The notes beneath the pieces were generated by a model that was given only the letters and a program-made list of their open reading frames with translations, made no database searches and was not told the DNA's origin. 64,000 nucleotides of DNA from Magicicada septendecula (lineage: Eukaryota > Arthropoda > Insecta > Hemiptera > Cicadidae). Position numbers and translations under genes: made by a program. The DNA lies in assembly GCA_034769895.1 (NCBI GenBank), contig CM068367.1, positions 127,894,927-127,958,926 on the forward strand, in the 5' to 3' direction. This document shows, piece by piece, positions 11,346 through 23,960 of the stretch (positions are counted from its first letter, which is position 1; each line of letters opens with the position of its first letter).

Positions 11346-12902
11346 AATTTTGATAAATAAAGTATCCTGATAAGAATATCTTAATAATCCACTGTAGAAA
11401 CGTAGATGAAATATCTATAAATGAAGAGGCTAGTTGAACGGGGTGGGGGTAATTTTCTATAAATGAAAGTTGAAGGGGGAGGGGATAATTTTTTATATAT
11501 GTACTACGTTATCGGCAACAAAGAAGTAGTTTGTTGTTAAAATTCCTTCCCGTCCTGTTTGGCCGTAGACCAAAGTTTTCTGCAAAACCAGACGTTTCGG
11601 CAGTGCCGTCGACTGCCATCGTTAGTGAAAATCGAGTGCGATAAAGTGTGGTGGTATACATTAGTGACCACAGTACTGTGGTTAAGACTGAATCAATAAG
11701 TGGAAAGAAGTCGTTTCTATGGAAACATTTCATTTCGTAAATGATTTAAAATATAAATCTTAGAACATGGAAGTCATGTATGGTTCTCCATACCGATATT
11801 TTTATTTCATTTACAGCTGTCAGACAATTTTCATCTTTTCAGTTACTGAACATTAAATTTATCTTTTCCATATTTATTCTCAGATTCTTTCCTGATTGTT
11901 TTTGAATCCATTTTTAGGACACACAACAAGCACAGTCTGAAAATCTTCACTTTTAAAGATAATCTGTCTGTTTTAATTCCCCCCCCCCCCACACACACAC
12001 ACACTATTATCCATGGTTGGAACAGAACAGGCCGCCCAGTGACTTTGTGGTCCCCACAGTGGGCAATGGACTTAGCCCTTCACTTTGCACAACCCATGGT
12101 CATCAAACATTATTAATTTTGGCAAGCAGTTAATATGTTAACTTTTCGAACTATGTTATGCATTATTATGTAGTTACACAGGTAGAGAGAGGCACATTAT
12201 AACGATAAATTTCTGCATATAAAAATATTTTTTAAACTCGTTATTATAACATAACTGTTGTAACAAATTAACTGTAAAACAAATTAAATAACATACTAAT
12301 TAAAAAACGCTAATTCAAATTAATACTAGAATGACAGAATACTCAAAACTTGATAAATATAAAGTAATAAGTATAATTAAATTATTGTACATAACTTATT
12401 AAAATCATACAGACTATGGAAATTCCTCTTGAACAGTCAGTTGGTTTTTATATAATTACGATAGTGAGTTTATAATATTACAGTCATTTATAATTATATT
12501 TTTTTATAATTATTTTAAAAACAAATATCTAATGGTGGTAATATGTACTGTAGGAATATGAGTGTATGACATCAGCAGAATACATCTTCATGGTAAAAGG
12601 AATCAATTTATCAACAAAAACAGAAGAATAAATAAATAAACATTATATGCAGTATTTTATGTCTATAGGGCAAAGCTGAGCTAGAGAAAGTTTTGTCGGT
12701 GTGTCACACAAAATTTTTGATGCTCCAATTAATTCATTACATAATGTCCTTCTCTTATCTAACATACTAAAGTCAGGTGTTAAAAACTCCATAAGTCTTC
12801 CTGGTCCACTTAAGCAGCATACTAAGTTATAATTAAGATAGTGTTATAATATAATAACATGTAATATTAAGAGCGTCCGATTAAGAACACTCAAGCAACA
12901 TG
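11346..12902. other. AT-rich region without recognised genes
   Basis: Contains a C-run plus (AC)n microsatellite at 11979-12005. The open frame at 11509-11733 on the minus strand has no recognisable domain. No repeat termini found. Confidence 0.45.
11979..12005. repeat. (C)n(AC)n simple repeat
   Basis: A run of about 12 C followed by AC dinucleotides. Confidence 0.9.
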
Positions 12903-13820
12903 CAGTAGAACCTCTGTTAACCGAAACAAAGGGGGGAAAGCCATTTTCAGATAACCAAAATTTTGAATAATAATTAAGATATACTTTTTTAAAGTGTGTT
13001 GTAAAATAACTGGAGGTAAGTAAATACATTACTTGAAAAAGATTTTAATAAAAATCAAACTATTTATATAAAGTAATTTTTTAACACTAATTTTACGATT
13101 TTTTTTGGAAAAATCTTATATTTTTCCTTTGCTTTTTCTTTTCACATCGCTTTTTTGCAGCAATGTCTTGCAATCACTTTATTAGCAGAACGTCAGAGGG
13201 CTTTGATTCTTCAGATCGTTTGAGAAACCATAACACTATCTGAAAATATGAATAAAACTCAGTGAGAAAAACGCAAATTTCATATAGCCTAATTTAATGC
13301 CCTAACCCAAAAGAAAAACTCTTATCTCTAAGGCATTGAAGATCTCGTCAGCGGTGTCATGGCTGCTGCTCTCTGTTATGTCATCATCTTCGTCATCCCT
13401 TTGTTGTGTGGACCATAAAAGCACAGGCTCATGTACTTTCTTGTTTTGTGACATGTCTTCATTGTTTCCTTGTTTGGGGTCTTGGAAACGTGTTTTTCAA
13501 ACTTATTTTTCAACTTGACCCAATCAGAAACAGTAGGAACACCAGCTCCAAAATCGGCTGTCACAGTTCGCAAAATCTTGTTATTTTTAATTCTTTTAAT
13601 TGCCTCCAATTTTTCTTCAGTGTTATCATGACCCATTTCCTCTTTGTTGACATGGAGTACAATTTATTACATGTTTATTACATTAGTTTTCGTGTTTTAT
13701 CCGGAAAACAAATTTTAATTGTAGTAAACATTGGGAATATATAAATTTTTTGTTTGGTCGATCGTTTTGGTTAAATGATATTTCGGTTAAAAGTGTTTCG
13801 GTTTAATGGAGGTTCTACTG
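12903..13820 (-). mobile_element. Tigger/pogo-like DNA transposon, internally deleted
   Basis: Terminal inverted repeats begin CAGTAGAACCTC (12903) and, reverse-complemented, the same bases end at 13820. Pairing continues imperfectly through TTAACCGAAAC. The right flank is TA as expected for a TA target; the left flank reads TG, presumably mutated. At 918 bp it is much shorter than an autonomous Tigger (usually over 2 kb), and the transposase inside is an N-terminus joined to a C-terminus. Confidence 0.8.
13140..13636 (-). pseudogene. Tigger-like transposase relic
   Basis: On the minus strand, 13636-13376 begins EEKLEAIKRI...TVTADFGAGVPTVSDW, the CENP-B/psq-type helix-turn-helix that opens Tigger/pogo transposases. 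A frame change then gives EPVLLWSTQQR, followed directly by an acidic DDEDDD stretch and, further down (about 13280-13140), WFLKRSEESKPSDVLLIK and DIAAKKR, as at Tigger C-termini. The whole catalytic DDE domain is missing, so this is a deletion derivative mobilised, if at all, by another copy. Confidence 0.75.
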
Positions 13821-14559
13821 TACATTCTTAGCAGAATAAATGGCAAACAACATATGAAAAAGATGTAATGTGGACAACTGGAAAAACGTATTACAGCATG
13901 TCTTTGTACAGGAATTTTTTAATAAAAATACGACAAGTGACTGACTAATACAGGGAGCAAATCACCCTACCTTCTCAGTTTGATTAGTCTGTCTAATTTT
14001 ACTAGTACTGAATCATTGTTGATAGTTTTTCTTAGTCTTTGTCATCACTGAGTAAGTGGTAATATGTAAATATCTAGGCCTATATAATGTTACACCTACT
14101 GTGTTTTTCCATAACTGACAAAACTACGTAATTATTATATGTGTTTATTTCTGAGTTATTTCTTAAATCTTCTGTTCTCATCTTAAATGTTTATTTAATT
14201 AAAATTTTGTTTATGGCATTTTTATGGTAATGATTTTCTTTGACCATTTACACTATTATATTTTGTCTTTTGTTATTTCAGTGCATTCAGGGTTATTTTG
14301 TACAATCTATTGAACACTGCATGGAAAGCTGCTGTGCTGCATTTGGATGGATGGTTTGTGTTGTTAAGTTTGTCAGACTAGGAAATTTGGTTTTCTGTAT
14401 ATTGTGTACTGCACTTGATTATCTATCTGGAAATAATCTGTTCTAAATAAATGGTTTTATTGTTTACTGGGATATAGTGATTTTATGAACTTATGTGTCT
14501 GTATATTGTAAAAATATTCCAGCAATTATGATTCTACACCCAAACCTTTGTGTTGTTGG
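13821..14559. other. AT-rich spacer
   Basis: No recognisable coding or repeat structure. The open frame at 14240-14446 is Cys/Leu-rich and looks fortuitous. Confidence 0.45.
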
Positions 14560-15300
14560 AAAACTTTATTGGTAAATTCCAAATTCTTGCAGCCCAAGAG
14601 ACAAAAACATTTAAAACAGACTAGCAAATTTAAGACACAAACCAAAACAGATAAACCAGGAATCATCAATACTATCTGAGCAACTTATCAATACCAGATG
14701 ATACCATCTGGAAAGTTGTCAGAAAAGATAAAAGATTGCAACTTGTGAAATCTCTTATTAAAAAAATATTTAAATGACTGGACCGGTGGTCAGACAAAGA
14801 GAATGGAGGATAATTTTTACAATTATTTACTTCTCATTTAAGATCCCTAGTGATATGTAGAAAGTTTCTTGAATGCATTAACACAGATGTCTCTACCAAT
14901 AAAATGCTTTACTGTCACAGAGACAGAAGATGAAATCACAAATCTCAACAAAATAAAAGCACTGAAATATGAATTGATAAACAGTAAAGTCCTATAAGAA
15001 TAAGGTGGTAACTCTGTTTCTCAGAATATTTGTCAGTACAATCATGAGAACAAAATACTGATCTGTCCAATTAAAATATGCACAAGTAATATTGATTCAA
15101 AAGCCAGACAAAGATTTGCATGAAGTTACATCATAGGCCTATACATCAATCAGCTTACTTCCACCACTCTATAAGGTCTTGGAAACATTGATGTTTAAAA
15201 AGACTCCAGGACAAAAATTCTTCCAAATCATCGGTTTCGGTTTTAAAGGTATCACTCAACAATTCAACAATGTCACAGAATTTCAACAATAACAAACAAA
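14560..15300 (+). pseudogene. Jockey-like non-LTR retrotransposon RT fragment
   Basis: Read across several frames, the plus strand gives a degraded linker (LSEQLINT, RWSDKENG-like) followed near 15085-15200 by VILIQKPDKDLHEVTS, a stop, then SISLLPPLYKVLE, matching the Jockey RT block that normally reads LIPKPGKDP...YRPISLLP..SKVLE. Multiple stops and frame changes show an old copy. No poly(A) or target duplication found. Confidence 0.65.
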
Positions 15301-16280
15301 GCAAGAATTTCATTACAAAAGAATAATGGTTGAATGTCTCTTGATTATGTACTATAAAATTAAACAGAAATGAAGCAGCGCCCAGGTTGTAGTGGGGAGA
15401 AGTCGGGGGCTGTGAAAGCCACGAGAGAGGAAAATGTCTACTAACGCAGTTAAAAATATTGGCCTACTCTCTTGAACTGTGAATGAGACGCGCGCGCATA
15501 TGAGATGAGTAATCTATTTTGAGACGGATTAACTTTTTATACCTAATGTGTCAAAGTTACGCTCCTTTAATTAAAGATGAAAGAAAATAGATTTACTTTT
15601 TTCCCTGTAAAAGTACTAAAATTTAAAAACTGATAGGCTATCGCTTATAATGACAGCCAAAATAAAGCAGTTATACTGCCTTGTCGATTCACAATTATGC
15701 CGATTGTCAATTGCTTATTTTTAATTTTTAACGTTTTTTATATATTTATTGTTTTCTACATTTCATTAGCTATATTTTTAACTATAATACTAAATACTTT
15801 ACCAAACTAAATTTTACAGCCCTACCAACAAACACATGTAACTTACTTTTTACTAACTTATCTAACTTTTTACTAACCAATTATTCTTATAATTTTAAAG
15901 TTGTTTTGTTTTTCTTTAAAGGTTTTTTGCAGTTTAGTACGTTCTATATTTAATTCACTACTTTTTGACTAAGTTACTAAATACTGAAAATTTGGTTGTA
16001 GGCAAGTTTCGATTTCGATTACGACACGACTAGACGTTAACGTGGAGATTTTGTAAGACGAAACAGACGTCAGACACAACAGAAAAACACAATGTAATAA
16101 AGATTTCACAGTTATAAAATGTTTAATACTACCATTATTTTGTAAACAGTGACTTGGCGTGTTGTGTCTGTTGCAATGTTTCTCTAAAGTCGAGCCTAGA
16201 CATCAACAATCGTTGTAGATTTTGGAATGTGTACATGTTACGATTCACTGAAAACGTAGTAGGCCTAATTAGTCCAGTAA
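15301..16280. other. Region without recognised genes
   Basis: Mixed AT-rich sequence. 15990-16250 is less AT-rich but shows no domain; the minus-strand frame at 16135-16344 overlaps the neighbouring MITE and is not convincing. Confidence 0.4.
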
Positions 16281-16468
16281 GGGCTAGCGCAGACGGTCGA
16301 TTTTTCGACGGGCGATAATTGCATCGCCCAATAATCTGTGGCACCGCACAGATTTTTAATCGCCGGCAATTTCTGATCGCCTGTGTGCGCTCTCCTATTT
16401 CAGTTTATGTGTTACAAATCCGGCGATTCATAATCGCCCGGGGAAAAATCGACCGTCTGCGCTAGGCC
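16281..16468. mobile_element. PIF/Harbinger-type MITE
   Basis: A 188-bp non-coding element with terminal inverted repeats GG(G/C)CTAGCGCAGACGGTCGA at both ends. It is flanked by TAA on each side (16278-16280 and 16469-16471), the 3-bp TWA duplication typical of PIF/Harbinger. Inner sub-repeats of GGCGAT and its complement are also present. Confidence 0.65.
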
Positions 16469-19400
16469 TAAGGAGAGCGGAAAAAACGCCAAAACGTAAC
16501 AAAATTTTGACTGTACATGTATCAACGTGATATTTTGTTATACACTCCATTTGGGTCCCAGATCAAAGTTAAAAAAAAGAATTGTACGCTTTCACCCTTA
16601 AAGTGTGAAAACCACGCCCAAAAGTACAAAAATACGTGGGAGACTGAACAATTGGAATTAGAGGGTGTAAATTTGTATGGGTGAGGTTTGAAGGGTGCTG
16701 AATGTAAATATGACATGATAATTAACATTAATTCTATATTTGGGGTGATATCAACAATTTGTCAGGGGTGGTTATAAGAACATTCGCATTTTTAATGCTT
16801 TAATGCCGCGTTTTGGTGTATAATTAGTTTTTAGAGCAATATTAAAGGCTACTATGTAAGACCATGTCCAGGGTAGACACAAATATGCGTGGCGTCGACG
16901 TAAGGTTCTTGTAACGTCTCGCGGGTAAAGATCAGATAGTATCTTTTGATCTTATCGTCACTCTTGCGATCGTCACCGAATTCGTTATAATTTATGTTTA
17001 AAGTTCCAAAAAAAAGAAATCGAGAGTGTGTGATTATACTGATTCTACCCTTAGATTTGATTTGGGAGAATTCAATGAAGTTGTTTGACCGTAGTTAGGA
17101 GAGAGAGTGCAAAAAATATTATCCTCTTGGCATACAATTACTTAATTTAAATTTCTCCGCTCATGAAACCAGCTGATTTTGACGTTTACAAACAAATTGG
17201 AGGTTAAATTAACACCAATGGTATGTAATATTTTCTTGTTGCCCGTCCTCTTCTTTGTCTCCTGACAATCTGTAAACAACTACCCTCTACGGAAAATAAT
17301 ACACATTTTTAGTCAAGTAACAAAGTATTCATTGTATTTATTTAATAAATACAATGTTTTTATCTTCTCCCAAAACAGAAAGGTATAATCGATTCTCACT
17401 ATCAACACAACATTAGTTCGATCTTATTTTGTAAACATAGAATGTATAACAAATATTTTTATCTTTTATAAAATATAAAACAATAAAGAAATAATTTATT
17501 AATTTCCCAGGGTTATTTTTGAGTTCTTTGTACTATGAGACTGTCAGAAATAAATAATTTAATACCAAGCTTTACATTAATTAATAGATTATATTTTGTA
17601 GTATGTAGTTCCGAGTTTATCCACCAGATCGCAGGTTACGTTCCTTCACTATACACAAAAATTATTTAATGTCGGCCTGCAATTCACAAGAATCCGTTAT
17701 GCAGATTTTTTGGTTAACAAAAAATAATAAAGTTTGTTTCACCTCTTTTCCTGAAGTGTTAAATATATGGTGCTGTTTCTAGTGTTAGAAGTTATAGTTG
17801 AGTTGTAATTTAGTTAAATTTACTTGGATACGATCTCACCAAAATATCGATGTGCAGTAAGACTAGGCCTGGAACTGGTAGTTGGATTTTTTTCAAAGAT
17901 TCATCAAATTAAGGTCATGAATGGTTATACTTGAAGGAGTTCTAATATAAGGTGGACATCACTCGTCAATTTTATTAAATTTCACACTAGTTATTCCAAA
18001 AGTATTCATTAATTTTCTCAAATTTAAATAGGCATTACACTTTTTTAAAACGTTCACTTTCCAATCGTTTTAACAATTAATTCCAAATCTTGTTAGTTGG
18101 TTACTCGTAGTAACCAAGATTTTTTATGGTTTTTTATTGGTGAATCTATATACTTTTTAGTATATAGGCTATTATTAATTATTATAAATTTATTTATTCT
18201 TTTTAGAAAAATAATCCTTTTTAAATTTTGTTCATAATACAATTTAATTTATTTAAGGTTTTTCTTTATATTTTTCCTTAAGCTTGTACATTGGTATTTT
18301 TATATTTTAATCTCTTTTAATTTGATTTATTTATAATTTATCCTTTACTGAATGTATCCTTACTCTAGACTATTTTTCCTGTGCCATCTTTCTAACATAG
18401 TAGTATTTTATATTATTATTATTTTATATTTAACCCTGGGTTATCTTATATTTAAACACAATTATTATATTAAACACAAAAATTATACCTAGGTACAAGA
18501 CCATTGTGGCCTACACAATAAAAATTACAAAAAATACAAAATTTGTCAGTAGCAATATAGTCCACTGCTACAATTGATTCTTTTTTAATCTACAGTATAA
18601 ATCTGTGAGATGCTCTTTTTTTAAAAGTTTACAGTCTCACTATGTACACTATATCTCACTTTGTACACTATATTTCACGTTGTTATTGTTTACAGAATTT
18701 ATAGTACAAAGTATTTTATAGCTAGGTACATAATACCCATTTCTGACTTTTAGAGTGGGGTGATTGTGTTATCATATTTGGGTATGGGTTATGTAACGTT
18801 ACAATATATATTATAACGATTCATATAGTCAACCTATCAGATCGTTATATGAAAGTGTCAAACTGTGCTAGTCTAGCGGCGTAAGCAAGAGAGAGAGGGA
18901 ATAATCGCAGCCATCTCTGTCTAACATCGCCACTGCTACTACTGATGCGGGCACAGACATGAATTTTTATTCAATTAACTTTTATTTATTAAAACTGCAA
19001 TATCTTCATAACTAATAAATATACGGCAATTCTGAAACCTGCATTGTGTTCAGCAATTAAAGCTCTATAAGTAGCCAAAATATCAACTAATATAATTAAC
19101 ATTTAAAGAAGTTATAGAGAAGAAGAACGCCAAGAGATATAACTAGAGAATTAGGCTTGGTACGAGTTAGGTGTTTTCACACACATACAGAGAAAGACCA
19201 AAGCAATAATATTCTGTGGTCAGATCTTTGAAATCACGTTTGCAAATACCTGTAATCAAACAATTTGCAAACAGAGGAAGTATGAAATTAGCCAGTAATT
19301 CTCTACCATCTCAAACTTGTTAAGGAGCGTTTGACCGACTTGTTCGATATTGTTTCAAGTGGAAAACGCATGATTTATTTGGAACAACCAATCAGAATCC

Positions 19401-20703
19401 TGTATTTAGAGGAGACGCCAACTCAGAATGAGGGAATTGAGCACTCTTCGTTCGGGCATTAAATAAGCAAGACGTGTGTTAAATACGAGCTAAATTGCAC
19501 AAACAACGCAAAGTATTTATTTAAATAAACAGTTCGCGAAGTGGTCTGCAGTAGTAGAGGAACTAGTAAGGTTCAATAAATAAGCTCGCTGCGTAATAAC
19601 AAATTAATTAATTAAATAATTAAGTAACAGTGAATTGACCTGTGCACCACAGTAGCTACAGCATCTGTAATTGTCCAGGATCATCAGTCAATGTTATTGG
19701 TCAACATCATTTCTTCTGAGCCAAACCATCAAAAGGAGTATCTCTACTGATTACTATCTACGGTCGACGCATCAATCAGATAAGAAATATATTCATTGAT
19801 CAATGAACATAAATAACAAACTAAATAATTAAATCAATAAACAATTTTTTAAAAAGACACTATATAAATTCAAATTCTGTATTTAATTATTAAGATTAGA
19901 TATAAAGTAATGTAGGAGTGTTGAATGGAGAGTGAGGTGTAGTATTGAACGTGGAAATTATTGCAGACCCGTTCTTTAGCACTGGTTTGGGAGATATAAA
20001 ATCCCTAAATAAACCAGATAAGAGCAATTGGTCGTTTGGACATTTTAATCTTCACTTTTCAAGCACACTCATTAACCAATAAGATTTAGGTAAGCAATAA
20101 ATCATTAACTTAGCTTTTAAAGAAATTAATACAATAACTCATTAATTAAACAAACTTTAACACATTTTAAGAGTTATTTGTAACGATTCCCCTTAAATTC
20201 CACACTCACTGAACGAATCCTGAGATAGTGTGTCTCTGTGCTCTGAGCTAAGCTGAATCCGTGTCATTTGTATCTGGGATTTGTTCTGGGGCCCAGGTAA
20301 AGAAAATGTCACGCGTAAGTAAGATTTGTTCTATCACTATATATAGAAAGTAGATTGATAGATGAAAAGTCGTGTTATTATATATATATATATATACAAT
20401 ATATAATTTTGTTTATTACCTTTATCTATAATGCATATAAGACAAAAATACATAAATTTATTTCTGTTTTTACTCTATTTTTCAAGCTATTTTTTCGATA
20501 TTATTGGATCATGCTATAATACAACTTTAACATTTAAAAAATGTATTTATTATTTTAATTAAATACAACTTTATACTACTTATTAGAGCATTTTAATTTA
20601 TTTGTACAAAATATTATCGCAATTTTCACGAAATAGGATTAAAAATGTATTATTTTTACAATAAGCACTTTTGAGCACACACCGTATATACATATATATA
20701 TTT
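16469..20703. other. Long AT-rich region without recognised genes
   Basis: No open frame with a recognisable domain over 4.2 kb. Small hairpins occur (for example CATTGTATTTATTTAATAAA and onward, 17330-17356). 18797-20200 has somewhat higher GC and starts TGTAACGTTACA, which recalls an LTR terminus, but no matching end or target duplication was found. Could contain regulatory or intronic host DNA; nothing firmer can be said. Confidence 0.4.
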
Positions 20704-20905
20704 TACATTTAATATTTATAAATAAATTTACTTCAAGATATACCTTTTTTTTTCCTTATTAGGAACATGTTTCGGGTACTATCTTGTACCCATCCTCAGG
20801 CCCGGAAGGCTGAGGATGGGTACAAGATAGTACCCGAAACATGTTTCTAATAAGGAAAAAAAAAGGTATATCTTGAAGTAAATTTATTTATAAATATTAA
20901 ATGTA
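20704..20905. repeat. Near-perfect 202-bp palindrome with paired hammerhead-like cores
   Basis: Arms 20704-20799 and 20810-20905 are reverse complements with one mismatch seen and no indels, around a 10-nt loop. Each strand carries CTGAGGA, a GGGTAC/GTACCC stem, then GAAA (plus: 20810-20816 and 20836-20839; minus: 20793-20799 and 20770-20773), the hammerhead-ribozyme catalytic core layout CTGANGA-stem II-GAAA. An ATATATATAT flank occurs at 20692-20701 and 20947-20956; if that is the target duplication, a 41-nt one-sided tail (20906-20946) belongs to the element. Probably a non-autonomous Penelope-type terminal repeat. Confidence 0.7.
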
Positions 20906-20956
20906 TTATATACATCAAGAAACGGACTGTAGCAGAAAGTGATTGAATATATATAT

Positions 20957-22379
20957 GTGTGTGTAGCTATAACTTTGTTCATTTTAACTCTACACAAATA
21001 ATTCAAAAACGAATAGATAGATAATTTCAACGCTTACAAATAATGTCCTGAGATGGTCTAAAAGTTGTACGACAAAAAATATTCAAGGTCAAAGGAAAAA
21101 AGTCACCCCTCAAATTCGGTACTTGACCACCTTGTGACAGCTGCATCTTTGAAACGATGACAGGTAAAAACATGGACCAAGAGGAATTTTGGTCATCTAA
21201 TTGTTTACTTTGACTTTGATCTGTATAATGTTTTTGCTAAAGTTAATCCTTATTCCGCTATTTCACCAAATGTATTGAGATTTGCAAATTTCCGAAAATG
21301 TGAAAAAAGGAAAAATCGCCGCCATTTTTGTTGAGAGTGCCGAAAAAAATCTAAATAATTTGTAGTTGGTCCTTATAGTATGTATAAGTTAACTCTAGAA
21401 ATATTTTTAATTATGTCTATTTTTGGACATGTGGGAAACATCGCGCGGGCCGGAGTTGGGAAAAAAATTCCAAAAAATGCGCAATTTTTATGATGTAACT
21501 TTTTTTTATTTTGAAGACAGAAAATCCGGATAATGATTAATTTAAAGGATATTAATAGACCATCAATATGCACTAGACATTTTATAGTCAAAAGTATTTT
21601 TCTCGGTTAGTAGGAAGGGTTAAACTTTGTTAGTACAGTCAAAAAATTTGCAAGTTACAACTTCTCACGGCCATATCTTGAAAACAACTCACGGATTAAA
21701 ACCCGGCCAAAACGCATTTTGTTTGTTATTTCGTATAGAATAATTTTGGTCCTATTAATTTTTACTATAAACTCAAACTTTTTTAGTTATTCGCTAAAAA
21801 TTACGCTAAAATCCTGTTTTTTGGGGTAAAAATTGAAAATGTTGATTTGGAATAACTCAAAAACAACGCATTTTTCAAAACAGTTGCATACTGCTTTTTT
21901 GCTTAGAATTTGATTCTCTATTGGATCCTGGGTTAATTTTTTTTTGTCAATCAACCTTGAAAAAGGGGTGGTTCTCACCCCCAAATAAAAAGCGACAGTT
22001 TAACTTTTTTAACTTTGTTCTAGAGTGCACATAGAACATACATATCGAATTTCGTGAAATTCCATCGACAGTCAAAAATTTTGTTACGTCAAAAGCTGCG
22101 CTTACTGGACTAAATATATGATCCACATTGCTCTGGCATCTTAATTTGTTTGAATAAGTAACATTAATAACAACCTCGCACGCCAAATGATTGTGTGTGT
22201 GTGTGTGTGTTTAAAAATCAAGCAGATGTAAATTATCCATAAAGAACAGGAGAGACGATATTAATGCAACAATTAGACAAACTATTTAAGTAGTATAAGT
22301 ATAGAGCACATTTACTTACATGCAATTACAACTATTTAGGTAAGTTCTTCACCCTACTAATATATTTCCGTCACTGTTA
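20957..22379. other. Non-coding region, probably repeat-derived
   Basis: Contains phrases common in dispersed non-coding repeats (GGGGTGGTTCTCACCCCCAA at about 21965-21985, a small inverted repeat) and a (GT)n run. No domain-bearing open frame; the minus-strand frames at 21373-22186 are not convincing. Confidence 0.4.
22191..22211. repeat. (TG)n microsatellite
   Basis: About ten TG dinucleotides in a row. Confidence 0.9.
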
Positions 22380-23041
22380 GCCTATTATCACTATTACTTA
22401 AATTGCCTTCACTGCTGCTATCCCGTCTTATATTACTTTCTAAACGATCTGTTACAGTATCCATTATTTGGTCGATCTCACGTAGTAATTTTCAATTTTC
22501 ATGAAGTCTTATCTTGACCTCCAGTCTGCAGGAAAATTCCTTTTCTCGCTAAGTTTATGCCACTGTCTACAGAAAAATGCATGGTTTTTCTTTAAACACG
22601 CTCCTTCACGGTTGCCCAAATCAGTCCCATAGGATTAAAATCCGGCTGATAGGGTGGAAGTCGTAAAACGGAATGTCCATGGTTTGTCAAAATAGGATCT
22701 ATTTTAAAAGTTTTGTATGTTTGTTTACTTTGTTTAATTAGTGCATAGAACTCATGTTTTAACATAGATGGACTACAAGGAATGTCATGGTTCTCTAACC
22801 AGTTAATCATGTCTGCCTTTTTTACTTTTGTTAATGATGTTGGTGGTGGATTTATTTATAAATTGTGGTAGGAGGCATTTGTATATTACTATTATGCTGT
22901 TCTTATTCAAAGGAAATGAAACTAAACGCTTCACTTTTGATGAATACTGATTTCTGTTTCTCTGTTGACGCATGCGCATTACATAACCTGCGGTGTTAGC
23001 ACGAAATCGGTTGATTCATGTCTAGTGAATTTTACTGTACC
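22380..23041 (-). mobile_element. Tc1/mariner-like element copy 1 (deleted)
   Basis: The 5' terminus on the minus strand reads GGTACAGTAAAATT (reverse complement of 23028-23041), identical to the start of copy 2 at 25021. Only the C-terminal third of a transposase follows, so the N-terminal and central parts were deleted. The 3' terminus was not located. Confidence 0.55.
22400..22880 (-). pseudogene. Tc1/mariner-like DDE transposase, C-terminal fragment
   Basis: Minus strand: NPPPTSLTKVKKADMINWLE, then HGHSVLRLPPYQPDFNP and MGLIWATVKERV, the last catalytic block of Tc1/mariner-superfamily (DDE_3) transposases. The usual acidic residue in NP-I-E-x-IW is Gly here. After a frame change, REIDQIMDTVTDRLE and a Ser/Asp-rich tail ending near 22380 match the C-terminus usual for this group. 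Inactive remnant. Confidence 0.7.
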
Positions 23042-23059
23042 AGTATTAATCAAGTGAAA

Positions 23060-23960
23060 GGTTAGGCATTTGATAAGGTTTGGCACTACCACTCATTTAT
23101 AAAATCAGAAGGGTTATAAAAAGTAAATATTATGTAATTTTCAAATCATATCTTACAGAAAGACATTTCCAAATTACATATGGAAACAAATACTCTCCTA
23201 CATCCACACGTGAACTTGAACAGTGCTGCAATATCCTTTGTCCTTTATTATATGCGATAAATACACTGACAACATACTAACAACTTCGGAGGCACATAGT
23301 ACCATTTACAGAGAATACAGTGATAACATGTTGACAAATACCAAGATCTGGAGACAGCTTATATACAACTACAAGGTTGCATGGATATCCTACAAGAATG
23401 GTTGAATAAGAGGAGAATAAAAGTCAATGAAACTAAAGTGCTCTTGTCACGTTCACTTTAAAATGCACTGAATGTCTTCCAGTTCAGCTAAATAATGTAG
23501 AGATTTATAGACCATCAGAAGATAGATACTTAGGATTCCATTTCAATAGCAGGAAAAAACATTAAAAAGAAATGTATTCAAAAGTTAAAAAATATGTGCC
23601 ATTTTTTGAGGGAAAAACATCCTTGTCACTAGAGAACAAATTACTGTTGTATAAAGGCATTATCAAACCAATATGTACATATGACATTATGTTATGGAAT
23701 GGCTCAAGTAAATCAAATTTTAATGTTATTCAGGACTTCCTGTCAAAGATATCAAGACAAAACAAAATGGTTTGTATCCAGTGACACCTTGCACACTGAT
23801 TTTAATATTCTCTTAGCCAGAGATGAATTCAGAAAAACGAATTAAAAACATTTTCGATGACTTGAGAGCCAATCTTCGAACTTCATCCATGTAGTGAATC
23901 TAAAATATTTTAAAAGATTATGGCCCAGTGACTTCATAGATGATATCATTGGACAACACG
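23060..23960 (+). pseudogene. Jockey-like RT C-terminal fragment
   Basis: Plus-strand pieces in several frames: IKSYLTERHFQITYG-like (from 23080; the visible frame reads FKSYLTERHFQITYG), then ILQEWLNKRRIKVNETK (about 23385), and from 23572 SLENKLLLYKGIIKPICTY and GSSKSNFNVIQDFLSKI. These correspond to the RT thumb and post-RT region of Jockey-like non-LTR elements (LTDRHF, KWRFKVNQTK, KLLLYKSLLKPIWTYG). The catalytic YADD block is degraded. May belong to the same family as the fragment at 14560. Confidence 0.65.

Noticed and set aside
14240..14446. 68-aa Cys-containing frame
   Set aside because: Single short frame in AT-rich DNA, no homology recognised.
18797..20200. Possible solo LTR beginning TGTAACGTTACA
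   Set aside because: No matching terminus or flanking 4-5 bp duplication could be identified.
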